From Chloroflexota bacterium (GTDB lineage Bacteria; Chloroflexota; UBA6077; JADZDV01), in contig JADZDV010000059.1 in assembly GCA_020850915.1 (NCBI GenBank), positions 1-9,407 of the forward strand: a stretch of 9,407 bases of DNA, written 5' to 3'. This document shows, in pieces, positions 1 through 6,226 of this stretch. The notes beneath the pieces were generated by a model. It was not told the origin of the DNA and did no database searches. It saw nothing but the letters and a program-made list of their open reading frames with translations. Each line of letters begins with the position of its first letter. Positions within the stretch are counted from its first letter, which is position 1. The position numbers and the translations under genes were made by a program.

Positions 1-1
1 C

Positions 2-1345
2 GAAGTCGACCTCACCAAGCGCGGCCTGATCTTCTCGGCTGACAGCGGCACCCCAGGGCGCCTGCCGCCGGTCGCCATCGGGCTGGACGTCGTCCGTATC
101 TGGGACTTGAACGGCCGCCCCGTCTTCGACTACACCGCCCCGCCCGGACTGCCCGCCGCCGAGCCGCCCACCCGCGACGCGCTGACCACGGATGGCCCTC
201 GCTACGACCGTGTCCAGGCTGCCGACGGAGCCGGCGTCCGCCTGTACGCCGAGCTCATCCAGGAGAAGGGAAAGCCGCTTGGCATCGTCCAGGTCGGTCG
301 CTCCGAGGCGGACCTGGAGGCGATGCTCGGGCAGCTTCGCCTGCTCGGCCTGCTCGGCCTGGCTGTCGCCGTCGTGCTGGCCTGGTCCGGCGGCTCCTTC
401 CTCGCCGCCCGAGCGCTGGCGCCGGTCGACCGGATCACCCGCGCCGCCAACCGCATCGGCGCCGAGGGCCTCTCAGAGCGCCTCTCCATCCAGCTCCCGA
501 ATGATGAGCTGGGCCGTCTCGCCACGGCGTTCAACGCCATGATCGAGCGCCTCGAGCAGGCCTTCCAGCGCCAGCAGCGCTTCACCGCCGACGCCTCCCA
601 CGAGCTGCGCACCCCGCTGGCCATCATCCGCTCCCAGGCCGAGCTGGCGCGCGACCGCCCCCGCGAGCCCGCCTACGACACTGCTGCCTTTGCCAGCCTC
701 TACGAAGAGAGCGAGCGGCTGGGCCGCCTGGTCGAGAGCCTGCTCGTCCTGGCCCGCGCCGACGCCGGCGCCGCCCTCCGTCTGGCGCCGATCGACCTGG
801 AGGCGCTCGTCGCCGAGGTGAGCCAGCAGGCCATCCTCCGCGCCCAGGGGCGGGGCCTCCAGCTCATCACCCGCATCGCGGAGACGCCGCCGGTCCGCGG
901 TGACGAGACCTGGCTCGTCCAGCTCCTGCTGAACCTGCTGGACAACGCCCTGCGCCACACCCCGGCCGGCGGAGTCGTCACGGTAAGCCTGGCGCCGGCG
1001 CCAGGTGGCCTGCGCCTCGAAGTGGCCGACACCGGCGGGGGCATTCCAGCGGAGCACCTCCCGCGCCTCTTCGAGCGCTTCTACCGCGTGGACACCGCCC
1101 GCGGTCATGCCACCGGGGGCAGCGGCCTCGGCCTGGCGATCTGCGCCTGGGTGGCCCGAGCCCACGGCGGCCGCCTCGAGATCGCCAGCGAGGTTGGCCG
1201 GGGCACCACCGTGAGCCTCTGGCTACCGGCCGTCGAGCCGCCTCAGTCGTCCTCCGGATCGCACTCGATCGAGAGCACGGTCCCGTTGCCGGCGTCCACC
1301 TTCACTTCCAGCCTGGGGTCCGGGCCGGTCACGCCAGCGCCGTAG
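2..1345 (+). CDS. Sensor histidine kinase, 5'-truncated by window edge
   Basis: This is an inner-membrane two-component sensor kinase that autophosphorylates on His and passes phosphate to a response regulator, presumably encoded just upstream. The frame is open from base 2, so the true start lies outside; the TTG at 107 is internal. Numbering residues from base 2, there is part of an extracytoplasmic sensor region (1-112), a hydrophobic membrane helix (about 113-136), a HAMP domain (about 133-187), and a HisKA domain with the phosphoacceptor His200 in ASHELRTPL. The HATPase_c domain has the N-box LNLLDNALRH (Asn315), the G1 box DTGGGIP (343-349), the F-box LFERFYR and the G2 box GGSGLGLA (372-379). 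All catalytic motifs are intact. The family normally ends near GTTVSLWLPA; about 35 further residues (PPQSSSG onward), rich in Ser/Pro/Thr, are read antisense to the PepSY gene. The architecture resembles the BaeS/PhoR class; the signal is unknown. Confidence 0.95.
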   Translation, partial: EVDLTKRGLIFSADSGTPGRLPPVAIGLDVVRIWDLNGRPVFDYTAPPGLPAAEPPTRDALTTDGPRYDRVQAADGAGVRLYAELIQEKGKPLGIVQVGRSEADLEAMLGQLRLLGLLGLAVAVVLAWSGGSFLAARALAPVDRITRAANRIGAEGLSERLSIQLPNDELGRLATAFNAMIERLEQAFQRQQRFTADASHELRTPLAIIRSQAELARDRPREPAYDTAAFASLYEESERLGRLVESLLVLARADAGAALRLAPIDLEALVAEVSQQAILRAQGRGLQLITRIAETPPVRGDETWLVQLLLNLLDNALRHTPAGGVVTVSLAPAPGGLRLEVADTGGGIPAEHLPRLFERFYRVDTARGHATGGSGLGLAICAWVARAHGGRLEIASEVGRGTTVSLWLPAVEPPQSSSGSHSIESTVPLPASTFTSSLGSGPVTPAP

Positions 1346-1812
1346 ACCGTCTTCACCGACCAGACCACGAAGCCGTTCTCGCCCTCCACCAGCGCCTTCC
1401 GCACCTGGCGGCTATCCGCCGGGTTCGTCGCCGCCAGCGCGTTGGCGGTCGCCTGGTCCTTTGGGAACGTCGCCAGCGGCGTCAGCGCCTTCGTGTCGTC
1501 CTCGCCGATGTTCTCCGGCTTCGGGATGCTGCCCTGAATGGCCGGCTGCTGCTCCTCCCGGTCCGCGTCGGGGTTGCTGCCCGACGTCTGATGGTCCTCG
1601 TCCGCGGCGCCGTTCTCCGACACCGGTGTCACCAGGGCCGCCGCGTCCCCTTGGTCCAGGGTAGGATTGAGCGACACCGCCTGGCACCCGACGACGCGCA
1701 CCGGCTGGGCGGCGTGCGTTGTCGGCGCCGTCAAGGTGAACGGCGCCAGCAGGACCGCCGTGACGACCATGGCGCGACGGCCATGCCAGCCCATCGACGA
1801 TTGGAACAACAT
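1243..1812 (-). CDS. Secreted PepSY-domain protein
   Basis: A 189-residue exported protein. An ATG at 1812 is preceded by GGAGAAG at good spacing. A signal peptide is visible: a basic GRR, then the hydrophobic run AMVVTAVLLAPFTLTA, with likely cleavage after THA or THAA (about residue 34-35). Next comes an acidic, low-complexity linker (residues about 65-108, many D/E/Q/N). The C-terminal PepSY-like domain (about 112-186) has the pattern ATNPADSRQVRKAL, then GENGFVVWSVKTV, then LEVKVDAGNGTVLSI. PepSY domains are small extracytoplasmic modules thought to inhibit proteases or bind envelope ligands, and are often encoded beside two-component systems. Here the gene converges on a histidine kinase gene and overlaps it by 103 bp. 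Role beyond the domain call is unknown; a function in the kinase's signalling circuit is inference. Confidence 0.85.
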   Translation of the reverse strand: MLFQSSMGWHGRRAMVVTAVLLAPFTLTAPTTHAAQPVRVVGCQAVSLNPTLDQGDAAALVTPVSENGAADEDHQTSGSNPDADREEQQPAIQGSIPKPENIGEDDTKALTPLATFPKDQATANALAATNPADSRQVRKALVEGENGFVVWSVKTVYGAGVTGPDPRLEVKVDAGNGTVLSIECDPEDD

Positions 1813-1845
1813 CTTCTTCTCCGGCGAAAGAGTCCGTCCGTTTGG

Positions 1846-1867
1846 GTGACGCCCGTCTCCCCGTCAC
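1846..1867. promoter_or_regulatory. Inverted repeat upstream of PepSY gene, candidate operator
   Basis: GTGACG (1846-1851) and CGTCAC (1862-1867) form a perfect 6-bp inverted repeat with a 10-bp spacer, 34 bp upstream of the PepSY gene start. Half-site centres are 16 bp apart, about one and a half helical turns. A dimeric transcription factor could bind it, but nothing identifies which one. It could be chance in GC-rich DNA. Confidence 0.3.
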
Positions 1868-1981
1868 TCTGGCTCACTCCCAGCATACGCTCCCGCCCTG
1901 AAACCCACGTGACCGCCCCTCGTCCCCGTCGCCCCACCGACGCCGGGGTCTGATCGACTCTTGTTGGCACGGTCGTCACAG

Positions 1982-2001
1982 GGGTGCAGTAAGCGGCGCC
2001 C
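1982..2001. repeat. REP-like palindromic repeat, copy A
   Basis: GGGTGCAGTAAGCGGCGCCC matches copy B (2036-2055) at 17 of 20 positions. Its dyad symmetry is weaker than that of B: GGGTGC pairs with GCGCCC if one G:T pair is allowed. It is followed by TGCAACATC, as is copy B. Confidence 0.55.
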
Positions 2002-2035
2002 GTGCAACATCGCGGGCCAGCCCATCGGGACCATC

Positions 2036-2055
2036 GGGCGCAGCAAGCAGCGCCC
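2036..2055. repeat. REP-like palindromic repeat, copy B
   Basis: GGGCGCAGCAAGCAGCGCCC has perfect 6-bp arms, GGGCGC and GCGCCC, around an 8-nt loop. It matches copy C (8527-8546) at 18 of 20 positions and copy A at 17 of 20. Intergenic, GC-rich hairpin repeats of this kind are common as dispersed elements in several high-GC phyla; calling this one a REP family is inference from three copies in one window. Confidence 0.65.
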
Positions 2056-2056
2056 C

Positions 2057-2072
2057 CACCGGGCAACCGGTG
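2057..2072. repeat. Hairpin CACCGG-GCAA-CCGGTG
   Basis: A perfect 6-bp inverted repeat encloses GCAA, a GNRA-type tetraloop that would make a stable RNA hairpin. It lies 2 bp after repeat copy B and upstream of the likely promoter of the Fur-family gene, so it is probably not in that gene's leader. No T-run follows on either strand, so an intrinsic terminator is unlikely. Confidence 0.45.
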
Positions 2073-2132
2073 CTGCAACATCTTCGGGACGGATCCCCCC
2101 TCTCCTCGCCGCCCGGGCCCGCGCATTGGGTC

Positions 2133-2166
2133 TATACTGTCTCAAGTAGGCTCTCCTAACGAGACA
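2133..2166 (+). promoter_or_regulatory. Candidate promoter and operator of the Fur-family gene
   Basis: TATACT (2133-2138) is a good match to a sigma-70-type -10 box, though no clear -35 box lies at standard spacing. It abuts the inverted repeat TGTCTC (2138-2143) / GAGACA (2161-2166), so a bound repressor would cover the start of transcription, consistent with autoregulation. The longer word GTCTCAA (2139-2145) also occurs in front of znuA at 7982-7988. Binding by the Fur-family product is inference. Confidence 0.4.
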
Positions 2167-2203
2167 TGGCAGGGCAGCACGGGGGAACCAGAGGAGCAGA
2201 GAC

Positions 2204-2662
2204 ATGGCTGAGACCACGCGCGTGAGCAAGGGTGAGTGGGGCACCCGGAAGACCTGGGTGTTGCGCCAGCTCTCTGAGCGAGGCTTCCGCGAGACCGATG
2301 CTCGCCGGGCGATCGTCGAGACCGCCCTCAGCCTGGACGGCCAGTTCACCGCCCGCCAGCTCTTCGAGCGCCTCCACCCCTGGGGCATCGGCCGCGCCAC
2401 CGTCTTCCGCGCGCTCGATCTGCTCGTCGAGCTCGGCGTGCTCAATCGCCTCCACACCGACGAGCGCTGCAGCGCCTACATCGTCTGCGCCGATCAGCAC
2501 CACCACCATCTCGTCTGCGAGCGCTGCGGCGCAGTCCAGGAGATTAGCGACGCCCGCGTCGAGCGCGCCGTCCGCGCGATGGCTGTCGAAGCCGACTTCC
2601 GCGCCCGCGAGCACCACCTCGAGATTGTCGGCGTCTGCCGCGGTTGCCAGGAGGCGCACTAA
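2204..2662 (+). CDS. Fur-family metal-responsive regulator, Zur-like
   Basis: A 152-residue transcriptional regulator. The ATG at 2204 is preceded by GAGGAG with a 7-nt spacer. The N-terminal winged helix (about 18-85) includes the Fur-type recognition helix GRATVFRALDLLVELGVL (63-80). The C-terminal dimerization and metal domain has HHHHLVC (99-105), the two structural zinc pairs CERC (Cys105, Cys108) and CRGC (Cys145, Cys148), and EHHLEIVG (136-143) with further candidate ligands. Fur, Zur, Mur and PerR are hard to separate by sequence. The znuACB-like operon in the window and GTCTC-type motifs before both this gene and znuA favour a zinc or manganese uptake repressor. It converges on the M23 gene with a 36-bp gap. 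Confidence 0.92.
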   Translation: MAETTRVSKGEWGTRKTWVLRQLSERGFRETDARRAIVETALSLDGQFTARQLFERLHPWGIGRATVFRALDLLVELGVLNRLHTDERCSAYIVCADQHHHHLVCERCGAVQEISDARVERAVRAMAVEADFRAREHHLEIVGVCRGCQEAH

Positions 2663-2672
2663 CCGCCAACGT

Positions 2673-2687
2673 GGCGCTCCTGGCGCC
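2673..2687. terminator. Possible bidirectional hairpin between convergent genes
   Basis: GGCGC (2673-2677) and GCGCC (2683-2687) can form a 5-bp GC stem with a 5-nt loop, in the 36-bp gap between the Fur-family gene and the M23 gene. Position fits a shared terminator, but the stem is short and there is no T-run, so support is weak. Confidence 0.3.
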
Positions 2688-2698
2688 GGACGACTCCC

Positions 2699-3859
2699 TC
2701 ACGGAATGGCCCGGCTCGTCCACTCCATTGGGTCCACGTTCACCCCGTGGACCCACATCTCCCAATGCAGGTGCGGCCCCGTGCTGAGGCCGGAGCTGCC
2801 AACCTTCGCCACCGGCTGGCCGCCCTGGATCTCCTGGCCTTCCTCCACCAGCCACTCGGAGAGATGCGCGTACGTCGTGTACACGCCTCCACCGTGATCC
2901 AGGATCAGCACCTTGCCGCGCAGACGGACCTCGTCGCGGAACACGACCCGGCCGTTCGCCCCGGCGATCGCCGGGGCGCCCGAACCAACCGCGAAGTCCG
3001 TCCCGCCGTGATGCCCCTCATACGGTCTGCCGTTGTAGGATCTCACCTCGCCGAACTCCGTCGTAATCGGTCCCTTGACTGGCTGGATGAACGGTCCCTT
3101 CCAGCGCGGCGGCCCGCCGTCGTCCCGGTAGAACGAGCGCAGCCGCTGGTCTTCGTCCGACCGGACCGCGGGCGACAACAGGTCCGCCATGGTTGGCGGG
3201 AACTGCAGACTGTCCTGGGTGAATTCGTACGAATCCACCGTGAGCGACGCCTCGGCGTGGCCGGCGTTCCCCGCCGCGTCCCGCGCGTCCACCACCAGCG
3301 ACTCCCGGCCCGGCTGCTCGTCCGGGTCGATCCCGAGCACCGCCCAGCCCCCCGATCCATCCAGCACAAGCTGGACCGGCGCACCGCGCAAGCTGGCTGT
3401 CGCCTGAACCGGCTCGCTGCCGCGAATGTGGATCAGCGCCGTGTGGCCCTGTGCCACGCGCGGCGGCAGCAGCTCCACTTCGATCGACGGGGGCGTGTTG
3501 TCTGACTGGAAGCTCACGCTGGCGCTCGCCGCGTTGCGATGGAGCGAGGCGTCCTCAGCGCGCACGACCAGCGTGTGCGGTCCGTCCGCCAGGCGAGTCG
3601 TGTCGAGCCTCAGAGGCAGTCCCGGCGGCAGATCCTCGTTGTCGACCGCCGCCCGGACCACCTGGGAGCGGTCCGACGGCTGCATGCGAACCTGGACCTC
3701 CACAGTCCCACGGACCGACGGGGGAAGCCCTTCGACCGAGAGGCTGGGCGGCTCGTCGTTGGTGAGCCACCAGTAGCCGAACGCGGCGGCGGTCCGACCG
3801 GGCCCGGCGGCCGCGGCCAGCAACAAGACGACGAGAACAAGACGGAAGAGAAGCTTCAA
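2699..3859 (-). CDS. M23 (LytM-type) metallopeptidase with Ig-like region
   Basis: A 386-residue cell-wall endopeptidase, predicted to cut peptide cross-links of peptidoglycan outside the membrane. I chose the TTG at 3859: it follows GGAG with a 5-nt spacer, gives an N-terminal hydrophobic export or anchor segment (KLLFRLVLVVLLLAAAAG), and sits 2 bp after the upstream stop; the frame stays open further upstream but there overlaps the SRPBCC gene. Residues about 36-116 and 121-210 look like two Ig-like beta-sandwiches (NTPPSIEVELLPP, DARDAAGNAGHAEASLTVD). The M23 domain (about 262-380) has the zinc ligands His284 and Asp288 in HGGTD, His332 in YAHLS, and His363-x-His365 in GPHLHWEM. All catalytic positions known from LytM are present, so it should be active rather than a degenerate EnvC/NlpD-type activator. 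It is probably co-translated with the SRPBCC gene. Confidence 0.92.
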   Translation of the reverse strand: MKLLFRLVLVVLLLAAAAGPGRTAAAFGYWWLTNDEPPSLSVEGLPPSVRGTVEVQVRMQPSDRSQVVRAAVDNEDLPPGLPLRLDTTRLADGPHTLVVRAEDASLHRNAASASVSFQSDNTPPSIEVELLPPRVAQGHTALIHIRGSEPVQATASLRGAPVQLVLDGSGGWAVLGIDPDEQPGRESLVVDARDAAGNAGHAEASLTVDSYEFTQDSLQFPPTMADLLSPAVRSDEDQRLRSFYRDDGGPPRWKGPFIQPVKGPITTEFGEVRSYNGRPYEGHHGGTDFAVGSGAPAIAGANGRVVFRDEVRLRGKVLILDHGGGVYTTYAHLSEWLVEEGQEIQGGQPVAKVGSSGLSTGPHLHWEMWVHGVNVDPMEWTSRAIP

Positions 3860-3861
3860 GA

Positions 3862-4371
3862 CTACTCCGCCATCCGCCGCCCGCTCTCCAGCACTGTTTT
3901 GAGGTCGCTGAGCACCCAGCTCCAGCCGCCGCCCGCGCCGTGCTCCTCGGCGCCGCCGGAGACCAGGAAGGCCAGCTTCGGCTTGCCCTCCAGCGCGTGG
4001 GTCAGGGTCAGCCGGGACACCCCGTCCTTCATCTCGGCGATCTCGTAGGTCACGCGGGTGAACCCCTCCGCGCACAGCTCCTCGTCCATCACCATGCGCC
4101 AGGACTGGACGAGCTTCCGCGGCGGGTGCGCCTCGATCACCTCGCCGTCGACCATCAGCTCCGGCGCGCCCAGCGATTGCATCTCCTCGTTCGAGAGATG
4201 GCGGAACGCGGTTCCGGGGCGGAGCTCGCCCTCGTAGCGGATGAAGCCACCGTAACCGTAGCGGTCCGTCCACTCCGGCCTTGTGACCGCGTCCCAGATC
4301 GCCTGGGGCGCCGCTTTGATGTAGACCCGGTAGACCTGCGTGGTCGCCCCGGTCGCTACTGTCCCTGTCAT
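3862..4371 (-). CDS. SRPBCC/AHSA1-domain protein
   Basis: A 169-residue cytosolic protein of the START/Bet v1-like superfamily, AHSA1 (Aha1 C-terminal) group, whose fold forms a deep hydrophobic pocket. The ATG at 4371 follows GAGG with a 7-nt spacer. Family hallmarks are YRVYIKAAPQAIWDAVTRPE near the N-terminus, GELRPGTAFRH and GEVIEAHPPRKLVQSW in the middle, and SRLTLTHALEG then GGGWSWVLSDLKTVLESG at the C-terminus. Bacterial members are often encoded beside ArsR-type regulators; none is visible here. The stop lies 2 bp before the TTG start of the M23 peptidase, implying coupled translation. The ligand is unknown, and no functional link to cell-wall work is established. Confidence 0.88.
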   Translation of the reverse strand: MTGTVATGATTQVYRVYIKAAPQAIWDAVTRPEWTDRYGYGGFIRYEGELRPGTAFRHLSNEEMQSLGAPELMVDGEVIEAHPPRKLVQSWRMVMDEELCAEGFTRVTYEIAEMKDGVSRLTLTHALEGKPKLAFLVSGGAEEHGAGGGWSWVLSDLKTVLESGRRMAE

Positions 4372-4442
4372 GCCTGGTCCTCCAGCTCGGAATTCAGGTT
4401 CGCGAACGCCTGGACGTGGCGCTCCGGGTAGTGTCGCTCCAC
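4368..4442 (-). pseudogene. Possible short ORF or 3' gene remnant overlapping the SRPBCC start
   Basis: A 24-codon reading frame (GTG at 4442, reading VERHYPERHVQAFANLNSEL and ending EDQA) stops in an ATGA overlap with the SRPBCC start codon. It has high G/C at third positions and a protein-like composition, but no good ribosome binding site. The ATGA junction is typical of operon neighbours, so this may be the tail of a lost upstream gene or a leader peptide. It could equally be chance. Confidence 0.25.
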
Positions 4443-4497
4443 CGGTCGTGGGTCAGCCGAATGGGGAGAGGATTGAGATGGCTGCGTGACCAGAACG

Positions 4498-5202
4498 TCA
4501 CATGTCAAGAGTGGCCGGGGGCGGCGTCTCGAGCTGGGCCCGCATTCGTCGTGCAAGGTCGCCCTGCTGGAGGAGCGTGTACACCTTGTTGCCCGGGCAT
4601 TCGGTGGGCGCCTTATCCCGATGTCCAACCACCGCCGGGGCGCTCAGACCGAAGCGGCTCACCAGCCAGGCCGCCGTTGCCGCGGCGGAGGCCATCTGCG
4701 CGCTCGTGGGCTGCTGCACGTCGTAGTCGCCGATGAAGCAGATCAGCACCAGGCCGGTCGCGTCGTAGTAGATCGAGCGATTGCCCACCACCGTCGGCGG
4801 TCTCCCGGCCCAGACCGTTCCCTGCAGGTCGATCAGGAAGTGGTAGGCGATATCCTCCCACTCCCGCTCCGGGCCGACGTGGAACGACTGGATGTTCCGC
4901 AGGTACTGCTCCACCGCTGGGCGACCGTACCATTCGGCGCCGGTGTGGTGGATGACCACCGTGGTCGGCTTGTGCGGCGTGTACGGGCGGACTGGCGGCG
5001 CGGCACCCCAGGCCGAGCGCGGCTTGACGAAGCTCGGCAGGCCGCTCGAAGCAGCGCCGGACGGCGTGGCGGGCGCCGCCTGCGCCAGCGGCGCTCGCGG
5101 CCCGGCTCCTATGGCAACTGCGCCACCAGCCGCCAGCGCGGCGGCCATGGACTTCACAAGACGACGACGGCTGGGGTACTTGACGCGCGCTGCTCGCTCC
5201 AC
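4498..5202 (-). CDS. Tat-exported N-acetylmuramoyl-L-alanine amidase (PGRP/Amidase_2 type)
   Basis: Predicted to cleave the bond between MurNAc and the stem peptide of peptidoglycan outside the cell. I chose the GTG at 5202: it follows GGGAG with a 7-nt spacer and puts a twin-arginine signal at the N-terminus (SRRRLVKS at 11-18, a hydrophobic Ala/Gly run, cleavage near AQAAPA at about 43). The frame stays open upstream to 5364, with an ATG at 5283 as alternative. In the 234-residue product the zinc ligands are His85 (VVIHHTG), His194 (VVGHRD) and Cys202 (TECPG). Tyr120 in AYHFLID matches the catalytic Tyr of T7 lysozyme, while the position of its catalytic Lys is Thr200, as in many PGRPs. FVKPRSAWGA (58-67) is the usual PGRP entry motif. 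It lies between the metal importer and the SRPBCC-M23 pair on the same strand, with gaps of 175 and 126 bp. Confidence 0.93.
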   Translation of the reverse strand: MERAARVKYPSRRRLVKSMAAALAAGGAVAIGAGPRAPLAQAAPATPSGAASSGLPSFVKPRSAWGAAPPVRPYTPHKPTTVVIHHTGAEWYGRPAVEQYLRNIQSFHVGPEREWEDIAYHFLIDLQGTVWAGRPPTVVGNRSIYYDATGLVLICFIGDYDVQQPTSAQMASAAATAAWLVSRFGLSAPAVVGHRDKAPTECPGNKVYTLLQQGDLARRMRAQLETPPPATLDM

Positions 5203-5315
5203 GGGCTGGCTCCCGGCTCCAGGTGCTTCCACCCGCCAGCATAGTACGTCCGCCCGGGAGAGACCCTGACGAGATGTTCTCATTTGCGATACAGAGTGAC
5301 AGTCGCCTTCCGTCG

Positions 5316-5351
5316 CCAGACCGTCGCGCGGCGCTCCACAGAACGGTCTGG
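5316..5351. terminator. Long inverted repeat, candidate znuB terminator hairpin
   Basis: CCAGACCGT (5316-5324) and ACGGTCTGG (5343-5351) form a perfect 9-bp stem with an 18-nt loop, starting 27 bp after the znuB-like stop codon. Placement suits transcript termination or 3'-end protection of the znuACB-like mRNA. There is no T-run, so a protein-binding site upstream of the amidase gene is an alternative. Confidence 0.45.
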
Positions 5352-5377
5352 AGAGAGGCGCCAAACGGGCCGTAGGC

Positions 5378-6226
5378 TCAGCGCGACGCGCGGCGTCGCT
5401 CCGCGGAGCCGCCCGCGCGGCGGATCCACAGCGCCACCGCGAAGCACACGGCCGCGCACAGCACGATGCTGGCGCCTGAGGCGATGTTCCAGTGGTAGGA
5501 GAGCAGCAGGCCGAGGACGGCGCTCACGACGCTCACCAGGGCAGCCGCCAGCATCATCGTCGGCACCCGCGTAGCAACCTGGCGCCCGGCCGAGGCCGGG
5601 ATCACCAGCAGGGCGGTCACCAGAATGATCCCCAGCGTCCGCAACGAGATCACCACGGTCAGGCCGATCAGTGCCAGCAGCAGGTAGTAGATGGCGCGGG
5701 CCCGCACCCCCTCCACCCGCGCCATCTCAGCGTCGAAAGCGATCAGCACCAGCTCCTTGTAGAGCAGGAACGTCAGCAGCAGGACCAACCCTCCGGCCAC
5801 CGCCAGGAACTGGAGGTCCACCACCCGCACGGCCAGCACGTTGCCGAACAGGTAGCTCTGGAGGTCCGGGAAGACCTTCACCGCCGTGATCAGCGCGATG
5901 CCCACCGCCGCTGAGGTGGAGAAGACGACGCCCACGGCCGCGTCGAAGCGGGTCTTCGTCTGCTCCGCCAGGTAGCCGATCAGCAGCGCCAGCATCATGC
6001 CGAACGGCACCCCAACCACCAGCAGGTCCAGCCTCAGGACGTACGCCAGCGCCAGGCCGGCCAGGCTGCCGTGGGAGACGCCCTCGCCGATGAACGCCAG
6101 CCCCAGCAGGACGACGAACGTGCCGATCACGGCGCACACGAGTCCCACGCCGAGCGCGCCGACCAGCGCCCGCTGCATGAACGGGTAGGTCCAGGGTTCC
6201 ACCAGCCAGGCCGTCACCTCCGGCAC
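5378..6226 (-). CDS. znuB: Zinc/manganese-type ABC transporter permease (ABC-3 family)
   Basis: A 282-residue integral membrane subunit of a high-affinity divalent-metal importer. The start is GTG at 6226, whose G is shared with the stop codon of the ATPase gene (TAGTG), with GGAGG 7 nt upstream. About eight hydrophobic helices are visible (roughly 20-43, 52-70, 72-88, 98-118, 136-156, 178-208, 222-244, 250-268). Family hallmarks are FVVLLGLAFIGEGVSHGSLAG near the N-terminus, FDAEMARVEGV (the cytoplasmic coupling region) and ISLRTLGIILVTALLVIPAS towards the C-terminus, followed by a basic tail. The znuB symbol is by family and operon position; a manganese carrier of the MntB type cannot be excluded. 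Confidence 0.9.
   Translation of the reverse strand: MPEVTAWLVEPWTYPFMQRALVGALGVGLVCAVIGTFVVLLGLAFIGEGVSHGSLAGLALAYVLRLDLLVVGVPFGMMLALLIGYLAEQTKTRFDAAVGVVFSTSAAVGIALITAVKVFPDLQSYLFGNVLAVRVVDLQFLAVAGGLVLLLTFLLYKELVLIAFDAEMARVEGVRARAIYYLLLALIGLTVVISLRTLGIILVTALLVIPASAGRQVATRVPTMMLAAALVSVVSAVLGLLLSYHWNIASGASIVLCAAVCFAVALWIRRAGGSAERRRASR

Larger units (their letters stand above)
1813..2203. other. Divergent intergenic region between PepSY and Fur-family genes
   Basis: No open frame here has convincing codon bias or a ribosome binding site. The stretch holds the GTGACG inverted repeat near the PepSY start, two copies of a 20-bp palindrome-like repeat (1982-2001 and 2036-2055), a hairpin with a GCAA loop (2057-2072), and the promoter/operator candidate of the Fur-family gene (2133-2166). 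The word TGCAACATC follows each repeat copy (2003-2011 and 2073-2081), so the middle of the region looks like a diverged duplication. Confidence 0.7.

Noticed and set aside
473..1165. 230-residue open frame antisense to the histidine kinase
   Set aside because: Long antisense frames are expected in GC3-rich coding DNA; the sense strand carries all kinase motifs, and this product has no recognisable domain.
1964..1992. Promoter TTGGCA-17-CAGTAA in front of the repeat pair
   Set aside because: The -35 is fair but the -10 matches the consensus poorly, and no gene or RNA start downstream needs it.
2097..2203. Metal-sensing riboswitch in the Fur-family leader
   Set aside because: The likely leader is too short and shows no multi-helix layout; a protein operator explains the repeats better.
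1864..2457. 197-residue minus-strand frame across the Fur-family start region
   Set aside because: It overlaps the well-supported Fur-family gene, is Arg/Ser-rich, and lacks a ribosome binding site or family resemblance.
3860..4273. Longer N-terminus for the M23 peptidase (start at 4273)
   Set aside because: The extension overlaps the SRPBCC gene in another frame and is Arg/Gly-rich; the signal-like segment begins at the TTG at 3859, next to a ribosome binding site.
5203..5364. Longer N-terminus for the amidase (start at 5364 or 5283)
   Set aside because: It would bury the twin-arginine signal more than 35 residues in; the GTG at 5202 has a good ribosome binding site and normal Tat signal spacing.
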